From positions 1 to 47,525 of the forward strand of contig NZ_CAJYES010000028.1 of the NCBI RefSeq assembly GCF_913773995.1: a stretch of 47,525 nt of DNA, read 5' to 3'. Below are positions 42,817 through 47,525 of the stretch, piece by piece; the stretch's first letter is position 1, and each line of letters starts with the position of its first letter. Position numbers and translations under genes: made by a program. The notes beneath the pieces are model-generated. The model ran no database searches. It saw only the letters and a list, made by a program, of their open reading frames with translations, and had not been told where the DNA came from. Origin of the DNA: an uncultured Pseudacidovorax sp. (lineage in GTDB: Bacteria > Pseudomonadota > Gammaproteobacteria > Burkholderiales > Burkholderiaceae_C).

Positions 42817-44858
42817 GGCTGGCGAAGGATGAGGTTGCCCAGGGCATCGACCACGGCCTCGAAGCCGGGTTCGAGCCAGACGGTGGTGTCGGCCTGTTCG
42901 AGGATGGCCGGGCCGGCGATGCGCGCGCCCACCGGCAGGTCCAGCCGCGCGTAGCGGCGTGCCTGCACCCAGTCGCCGCCGAAGTAGACCGGCTGCTCGC
43001 CCAGCGGCTCGGTGCGGCCCTCGCCGCGCGGTGCCAGCACGGACAGGTCGAACTTGGGCCGCACGCCGATGAGGGCATAGCGCAGGTTCATGACGCGCAG
43101 GCCGATGCCGTCGAGCACACGGCCGAACTCGGTGCGGTAGGCGGTCTCGAAGGCGGCGCGGGCGGCGTCGGCGTCCAGGGCGTCGGCCAGCACCGGCACG
43201 GCCACCGTGTGGGTCTGGCCCTGGTAGAGCATGTCCAGCACCAGTTCCTCGCGCACCGACTCGAAGGCCACGCCGGCGCTGTCCAGCCGGGCGCGGCAGC
43301 GCGACTCGAAGCCGGCCCTCAGTTCGCGCAGCGCGGCGAAGTCGATGGCGGCCAGGTCCTGGTTGAGGGTCTGCACCGCGTCGTGGCGCATGTCGGCCAT
43401 CACGCAGCCCAGGGCCGAGGTGACGCCCGGATAGCGCGGCACGATGCCGGTGACCACGCCCACCTCGCGCATCATGGCGCACACATGCAGGCCGCCGCCG
43501 CCGCCGAAGGGCATGTAGGCGAAGCGCCGCGGGTCGTGGCCACGCTCGATGGAGACCAGCCGCATCGCGCCGGCCATCTTGGCATTGGCCACCGTGAGGA
43601 TGGCCTCGGCCGCGGCCAGCACGTCCAGGCCCAGCGGCTCGGCCACATGGCGGCGGATGGCTTCGCGGGCCTTCTCCACGTCCAGCGCGCCCAGCAGACC
43701 ACCGCCGAGCGGGCGCTGCGCCGCGATGCGACCCAGCAGCACGTTGGCGTCGGTCACGGTGGGCCGCTCGTTGCCGCGGCCGTAGCAGGCCGGGCCGGGC
43801 ACGCTGCCGGCGGACTCGGGGCCGACCTGCAGCATGCCGCCCGCGTCCACGCTGGCGATGGAGCCGCCGCCAGCGCCGATGGTCTCGATCTGGATCATGG
43901 GCGAGCGCACCACCAGGCCGAAGTCGATGCTGGTCTGCGAGGCCAAGGCAGCCTGCCCGCCCGCGATGAGCGACACGTCGAAGGAGGTGCCGCCGATGTC
44001 GCCGGTGATCACGTCCGGATGGCCCGCGGCCGTGGCGATGGCCGCGCAGGCGATGACGCCCGCGGCCGGGCCGGAGAGCGCCGTGCGCACCGGCAGTTCG
44101 CCCGCCGTGCGGCGCGACATCACGCCGCCGTTGCTCTGCACGATCAGCAGCTCGCCGCCGAAGCCGCGCGCGCGCAGGTCGCCGTCCAGCCGCTCCAGGT
44201 AGCGGCCCACCACGGGCTGCAGCGCGGCATTGAGGCTGGCGGTGGAGGCGCGCTCGAACTCGCGGATCTCGGGCAGCACCTCGGCCGCCGCCGTCACATG
44301 GTCGTTGGGCCAGAGCGCGCGCACCGCCGCCACGGCGGCCTGCTCGTTGCTGGGGTTGGCATAGGTGTTGATGAAGAACACGCACACGGCCTCGCAGCCC
44401 TGCTCCAGCAGCTGGCGGGCGGCGGCGCGCACCTGGTCCAGGTCCACCGGCGTGTGCACGCTGCCGTCGGCCAGCACGCGCTCGTCGACCTCCAGGCGCA
44501 GGGCGCGCTCGATCACCGGCTCGAAGCCGCCGCGCAGGCCCCAGGTCTGGGGCCGGTCGCGCCGGCGCATCTCCAGCACGTCGCGAAAGCCCCGCGTGGT
44601 GATCAGGCCGGTGCGGGCCACCTTGCGCTCCAGCAGCGCGTTGGTGCCCACGGTGGTGCCGTGGATGATGGTGGCCAGGCTCTGCGCGCCGCGGTCGTCC
44701 ACGCGCGCGATGCCGTTCATGAAGCCCACCGACTCTTCGCCGCGGGTGGAGGGCACCTTGACGATCTCGGCGGTGCCGGCGGCCTCGTCGAGCACGAAGA
44801 GGTCGGTGAAGGTGCCGCCGACGTCCACGCCGACGACACGGGTGCGCGCGTCGCTCAT
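42813..44858 (-). CDS. Hydantoinase/oxoprolinase subunit A (HyuA-type)
   Basis: 681 residues, the normal size. The ATPase-type fold (acetate/sugar kinase, Hsp70-like) is marked by VVGVDVGGTFTDLFVLDE at the N-terminus, HGTTVGTNALLERKVARTGL, LIVQSNGGVMSRRTA and ITGDIGGTSFDVSLIAGG, the second phosphate loop. With subunit B it forms an ATP-dependent ring-opening hydrolase for 5-oxoproline, N-methylhydantoin, lactams or similar rings, or an acetone-carboxylase-like enzyme. The exact ring is not predictable. The ATG at 44858 overlaps the subunit B stop by 4 bases; the frame is open upstream without family similarity. Confidence 0.93.
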   Translation of the reverse strand: MSDARTRVVGVDVGGTFTDLFVLDEAAGTAEIVKVPSTRGEESVGFMNGIARVDDRGAQSLATIIHGTTVGTNALLERKVARTGLITTRGFRDVLEMRRRDRPQTWGLRGGFEPVIERALRLEVDERVLADGSVHTPVDLDQVRAAARQLLEQGCEAVCVFFINTYANPSNEQAAVAAVRALWPNDHVTAAAEVLPEIREFERASTASLNAALQPVVGRYLERLDGDLRARGFGGELLIVQSNGGVMSRRTAGELPVRTALSGPAAGVIACAAIATAAGHPDVITGDIGGTSFDVSLIAGGQAALASQTSIDFGLVVRSPMIQIETIGAGGGSIASVDAGGMLQVGPESAGSVPGPACYGRGNERPTVTDANVLLGRIAAQRPLGGGLLGALDVEKAREAIRRHVAEPLGLDVLAAAEAILTVANAKMAGAMRLVSIERGHDPRRFAYMPFGGGGGLHVCAMMREVGVVTGIVPRYPGVTSALGCVMADMRHDAVQTLNQDLAAIDFAALRELRAGFESRCRARLDSAGVAFESVREELVLDMLYQGQTHTVAVPVLADALDADAARAAFETAYRTEFGRVLDGIGLRVMNLRYALIGVRPKFDLSVLAPRGEGRTEPLGEQPVYFGGDWVQARRYARLDLPVGARIAGPAILEQADTTVWLEPGFEAVVDALGNLILRQP

Positions 44859-46549
44859 TGCTGTTCTCCTGGGTGGGCCGCGTCTGCCGCGTCGGCCAGA
44901 TAGCCGCGGCGGGCATCCACCGCGCGTTCGTCGGCGCTGCGCCCCGCGGGTGGCCCCCAGCCACCGCCGCCGGGGGTTTCGAGCCGCACGCGGTCGCCGC
45001 GCTCCAGGGTGATGCCCAGCATCTTCGACACCATGGGCGGCGTGTGCCACGCGCCCTGCGAATGCCAGCTGAAGCGGTTGGCCTGCGCATCGCCGCCGCC
45101 GGCGATGCCCTTGGGCGCCGACTTGCCGCGCTCGCCGAAGACGAAGGCCTGGGCCTGGCGCTCCAGCAGCTCGATCTCGTAGACGGCGCCCAGGCCGCCG
45201 CGGTGCGTGCCATCGCCGCCCGAGCCGGGGCGCAGGGCCCATTCGGTGAAGCGCACGGGATAGGCGGCCTCCAGGATTTCCAGCGGCGGGATGGTGGCCG
45301 TGGAGATCGGCGCATTGCCGTGGTTGAGGCCATCGCCGCCCGCATGGGCGCCGTGGCCGCCGCCGAAGAAGCTGAACATCACCCAGCGCTGGCCGTTGCG
45401 TGCGCCCTCGCTGCGGTGGCCGGCGATGGACAGCGCATTGATGGTGCCGTAGGCCTGCGCCACGGCGCGGCGCGGATCGGCCTGGGCCGCGGCGCTGAAG
45501 ATGACGTCGATCATGCGCAGGATGGTCTCGGTGTAGCCGCCCACCGGCCGCGGGCGCTGCGCCGTGATGACCAGGCCTTCGGGCATGACGAACTCCACCG
45601 CATCGAGCACGCCGGCATTGGCCGGCACCTCGGGGAACAGGTGCTTGAGCGCCACGTAGCAGGCGGCCACGGCGGTGGCGCGCGAGATGTTGACGGGGCC
45701 CTGGCACTGCGGCGAGCTGCGCGAGAAGTCCAGCACCAGCCGCTCGCCCTGCACCGTCATGTCCAGCGCGATGGTGAGCGCCTCGTCGGTCACGCCATCG
45801 TTGTCGAGCACGTCCGAGAAACTGTAGACACCGTCGGGCAGCGAGGCGATCTGCGCGCGCATCAGCCGGCGGGCCCGCTCGCGCAGTGCCTGCAGGGCCT
45901 GCAGCACCACGGCGTCGCCATAGGCATCGAGCAGTTCGGCCAGGCGGCGCGCACCCAGCTCCAGCGCGGCCAGCTGGCCGTTGAGGTCGCCCCACAGGCT
46001 GTCGGGCAGGCGGGTGTTGGCCCGCAGGATGGCCAGCACATCGGGGTTGATCTGCCCGCCCTGCACGATGCGCACCGGCGGGATCTGCACCGCCTCCTGC
46101 CAGCATTCGGTGGCCGCCGGGTTGTAGTTGCCCGGCACCGCGCCACCCACGTCGTGCCAGTGCGCGGCCGAGGCCAGGAAGCACAGCAGCCGGCCGTCGC
46201 GGAACACCGGACGCACCAGCTTGAAGTCGTTGGCATGGGTGCCGCCCTCGTAGGGGTCGTTGAACAGCCAGACCTCGCCCTCGCGCATGCCGCCGAGCGC
46301 CTCGGCCGCCCGCTTGGCGGCGCGCACCGCGAAGGCCATGGCGCCCACGAACACGGGCAGGCCCGACTTGCCCTGCACCAGGGTGTCGCCGCTCGCCGCG
46401 TCGTACAGCCCGTGGCAGGCGTCGTGCGCCTCGGCAATGATGGGATTGAACGCGCTGCGGTAGAGCGTCGCGTCCATCTCGTCGGCGATCTGCTCGAGTC
46501 GCCCCTTGAGCACCGCCAGCGTGACGGGATCGAGTGTGGCTTCAGACAT
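44855..46549 (-). CDS. Hydantoinase/oxoprolinase subunit B (HyuB-type)
   Basis: 564 residues, full length. The N-terminus DPVTLAVLKGRLEQIADEMD is the family signature. It continues with RSAFNPIIAEAHDACHGLYD, LFNDPYEGGTHANDFKLVRP, FLASAAHWHDVGGAVPGNYN and RPRPVGGYTETILRMIDVIF. A Gly-rich tail (RLETPGGGGWGPPAG) is the usual C-terminal motif. It is the partner that carries out amide or ring hydrolysis after activation by subunit A. Its start overlaps the end of the hydratase small-subunit gene by 8 bases. Gene order B then A is reversed from many hyuAB operons. Confidence 0.94.
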   Translation of the reverse strand: MSEATLDPVTLAVLKGRLEQIADEMDATLYRSAFNPIIAEAHDACHGLYDAASGDTLVQGKSGLPVFVGAMAFAVRAAKRAAEALGGMREGEVWLFNDPYEGGTHANDFKLVRPVFRDGRLLCFLASAAHWHDVGGAVPGNYNPAATECWQEAVQIPPVRIVQGGQINPDVLAILRANTRLPDSLWGDLNGQLAALELGARRLAELLDAYGDAVVLQALQALRERARRLMRAQIASLPDGVYSFSDVLDNDGVTDEALTIALDMTVQGERLVLDFSRSSPQCQGPVNISRATAVAACYVALKHLFPEVPANAGVLDAVEFVMPEGLVITAQRPRPVGGYTETILRMIDVIFSAAAQADPRRAVAQAYGTINALSIAGHRSEGARNGQRWVMFSFFGGGHGAHAGGDGLNHGNAPISTATIPPLEILEAAYPVRFTEWALRPGSGGDGTHRGGLGAVYEIELLERQAQAFVFGERGKSAPKGIAGGGDAQANRFSWHSQGAWHTPPMVSKMLGITLERGDRVRLETPGGGGWGPPAGRSADERAVDARRGYLADAADAAHPGEQQ

Positions 46550-47075
46550 GGGATTCCTTGGAGAAGCGTTGCTTGAGTTCGTTGAGCAGGCCGCCCGCGC
46601 GCACCCGCGCCATCAGGAAGGCGGGCACCGGTTCGCAGGCGAGCACGCGGCCGTCGGCGGCCCGCACCTGGGGCCGGTCGGGGTCGTCCACGGCCAGGCC
46701 GATGCGCTCGCCCTCCTGCAGCGCGTCTCCGTCGGCGCAGGTGAGCAGCAGCAGGCCGACGTTGAAGGCGTTGCGGAAGTACAGGCCGCTGTAGCTGGGC
46801 GCGATGACGGCGCGCACGCCCAGGGCCACGAGCACGGACGCGGCCTGCTCGCGCGAGGAGCCGATCCCGAAGCCCGGCCCGGCCACCACCACGTCGCCGG
46901 GGCGCACCTGGGTGGCGAACTCGGGCCGCATCGATTCGAGGCAGTGGCGGGCGATGACGTCCATGCCGAACTTCATGGCATGGCCGGGGGCCAGGGCGTC
47001 GGTGTCGACATTGGCGCCCAGGCGCCACACGCGGTGGCCCGGCGCCGCGCCGTCCGTCGGTAGAGATGTGCTCAT
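46542..47075 (-). CDS. Aconitase-superfamily hydratase, small (LeuD-like) subunit (operon 2)
   Basis: 177 residues, the short LeuD/homoaconitase type. RLGANVDTDALAPGHAMKFG is the N-terminal motif, and VVVAGPGFGIGSSREQAASV keeps the catalytic Ser-Ser-Arg-Glu loop. YSGLYFRNAFNVGLLLLTC is the third block. It completes the active site of the large subunit encoded just before it. The intact loop contrasts with the paralogue at 16525-17097. Both ends overlap neighbours, by 4 and 8 bases, so it is translated as part of the operon. A leucine-synthesis role is unlikely among hydantoinase and lyase genes. Confidence 0.9.
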   Translation of the reverse strand: MSTSLPTDGAAPGHRVWRLGANVDTDALAPGHAMKFGMDVIARHCLESMRPEFATQVRPGDVVVAGPGFGIGSSREQAASVLVALGVRAVIAPSYSGLYFRNAFNVGLLLLTCADGDALQEGERIGLAVDDPDRPQVRAADGRVLACEPVPAFLMARVRAGGLLNELKQRFSKESHV

Positions 47076-47525
47076 GGCTTTGCGCTCGGCGATGAAGAAG
47101 CGATGGCGGAAGAGCGCCCATCCGCCAGCAGCTCGCGCGGATCGGTGATGCGCCCGCGCAGCGCCGAAGCCGCCACGGTGTAGGGCGAGGCCAGGAACAC
47201 CTCGGCCTGCGCCGAGCCCATGCGGCCCTTGAAGTTGCGCGCCGTGCTGGAGATCACCCGCGTCGCGCCCTGGATGGCCTGGCCGTAGCCGGCGCAGGCG
47301 CCGCAGGCACTGGGCAGCAGCTCGGCGCCCGCATCGCGCAGCACCTGGGCCACGCCGGCCGCCTCGGCCCGCTGCCAGTCGTGCACGCTGGCCGGTGCCA
47401 CCAGCAGCCGCATGCCGGCGGCGATGCGGCGGCCGGCCAGCACGCGGGCGGCGGCCTGCAGGTCCTCCAGCTTGGCGCCAGTGCAGGCGCCGATGTAGGC
47501 CAGCTGCACCGGCTCGTCGGCCACG
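47072..47525 (-). CDS. Aconitase-superfamily hydratase, large (LeuC-like) subunit, C-terminal part (operon 2; 5' cut by window)
   Basis: The visible 151 codons cover the C-terminal third of a LeuC-like protein. Iron-sulfur Cys positions are in LAYIGACTGAKLEDL and LPSACGACAGYG (Cys-x-x-Cys). NFKGRMGSAQAEVFLASPYT and ASALRGRITDPRELL are conserved late blocks. It resembles the shorter, non-leucine type of large subunit and is the partner of the small subunit that overlaps its stop by 4 bases. The rest of the gene, the operon promoter and any regulator lie beyond the right edge of the window. Confidence 0.88.
   Translation of the reverse strand, partial: VADEPVQLAYIGACTGAKLEDLQAAARVLAGRRIAAGMRLLVAPASVHDWQRAEAAGVAQVLRDAGAELLPSACGACAGYGQAIQGATRVISSTARNFKGRMGSAQAEVFLASPYTVAASALRGRITDPRELLADGRSSAIASSSPSAKP

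Noticed and set aside
42226-44858. Creatinine degradation through N-methylhydantoin (HyuAB plus carbamoylsarcosine amidase)
   Set aside because: The isochorismatase-fold protein lacks the amidase Cys, no sarcosine oxidase or creatinine deaminase is present, and the hydratase and lyase in the same operon would have no role.
42817-45345. Apparent fusion of the isochorismatase-fold protein with a long N-terminal extension
   Set aside because: The extension is the off-frame shadow of hyuA and hyuB. The real start is the ATG at 42816 with a 4-base overlap.

Overview
The window is very GC-rich, densely coded DNA with short intergenic gaps and many stop/start overlaps of the ATGA type. Gene content (Liv-type ABC transporter with an IclR regulator, several PEP mutase/isocitrate lyase enzymes, HemE, PriA, Rep, a bacteriophytochrome, a LysR/MDR pair) and start regions with a GACAAT- or TACCNT-like -10 element 6-8 nt before ATG suggest a betaproteobacterial (Burkholderiales, probably Comamonadaceae) chromosome. 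This placement is inference from gene style; no rRNA is present. I see no tRNA, insertion sequence, phage gene or CRISPR array.

Layout. 1-4.6 kb (+): end of a LysE-type exporter, two PhzF-family proteins flanking a glutathione S-transferase, a PLP threonine dehydratase-like enzyme and a histidine phosphatase. 4.7-7.0 kb (-): hybrid histidine kinase, GlsB/YeaQ-type membrane protein and CutA. 7.2-10.9 kb: YbhB-like protein (+), a LysR regulator coupled to a creatininase-family hydrolase (-), and a divergent MDR oxidoreductase (+). 10.9-18.4 kb (-): an eight-gene operon of an aconitase-superfamily hydratase (two subunits), a complete Liv-type ABC importer and a PEP mutase/isocitrate lyase-type lyase. 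It faces a divergent IclR regulator across an intergenic region carrying two identical CCACAATGTGG palindromes. 19.4-28.7 kb: PQQ-type sugar dehydrogenase lipoprotein (-), AlaX editing protein, DsbD/ScsB-like thiol transporter, redoxin, hemE and priA (+), with two consensus DnaA boxes between hemE and priA. 28.8-34.8 kb: small membrane protein and AEC transporter (-), Rep helicase, lipoprotein, outer-membrane phospholipase A and patatin phospholipase (+). 34.9-39.7 kb (-): bacteriophytochrome, Rcp-like response regulator and hybrid kinase, with overlapping ends.

39.9-47.5 kb (-) is the most interesting part. Seven genes overlap end to start, reading from the right edge: hydratase large subunit (cut by the window), hydratase small subunit, hydantoinase/oxoprolinase B and A, isochorismatase-fold hydrolase, fumarate-reductase-like flavoprotein, and PEP mutase/isocitrate lyase-family lyase. 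Read as chemistry, this could be a complete route from a cyclic imide or lactam through a half-amide, a substituted succinate, an alkyl-maleate or fumarate and an alkyl-malate to an oxo-acid plus a carboxylic acid. The 10.9-18.4 kb operon holds the same hydratase-plus-lyase core with its own importer instead of ring-opening enzymes. The substrates are unknown. The closest chemistry I know is dimethylmaleate hydratase plus 2,3-dimethylmalate lyase of nicotinate fermentation, and tricarballylate dehydrogenase followed by aconitase and isocitrate lyase-type steps.
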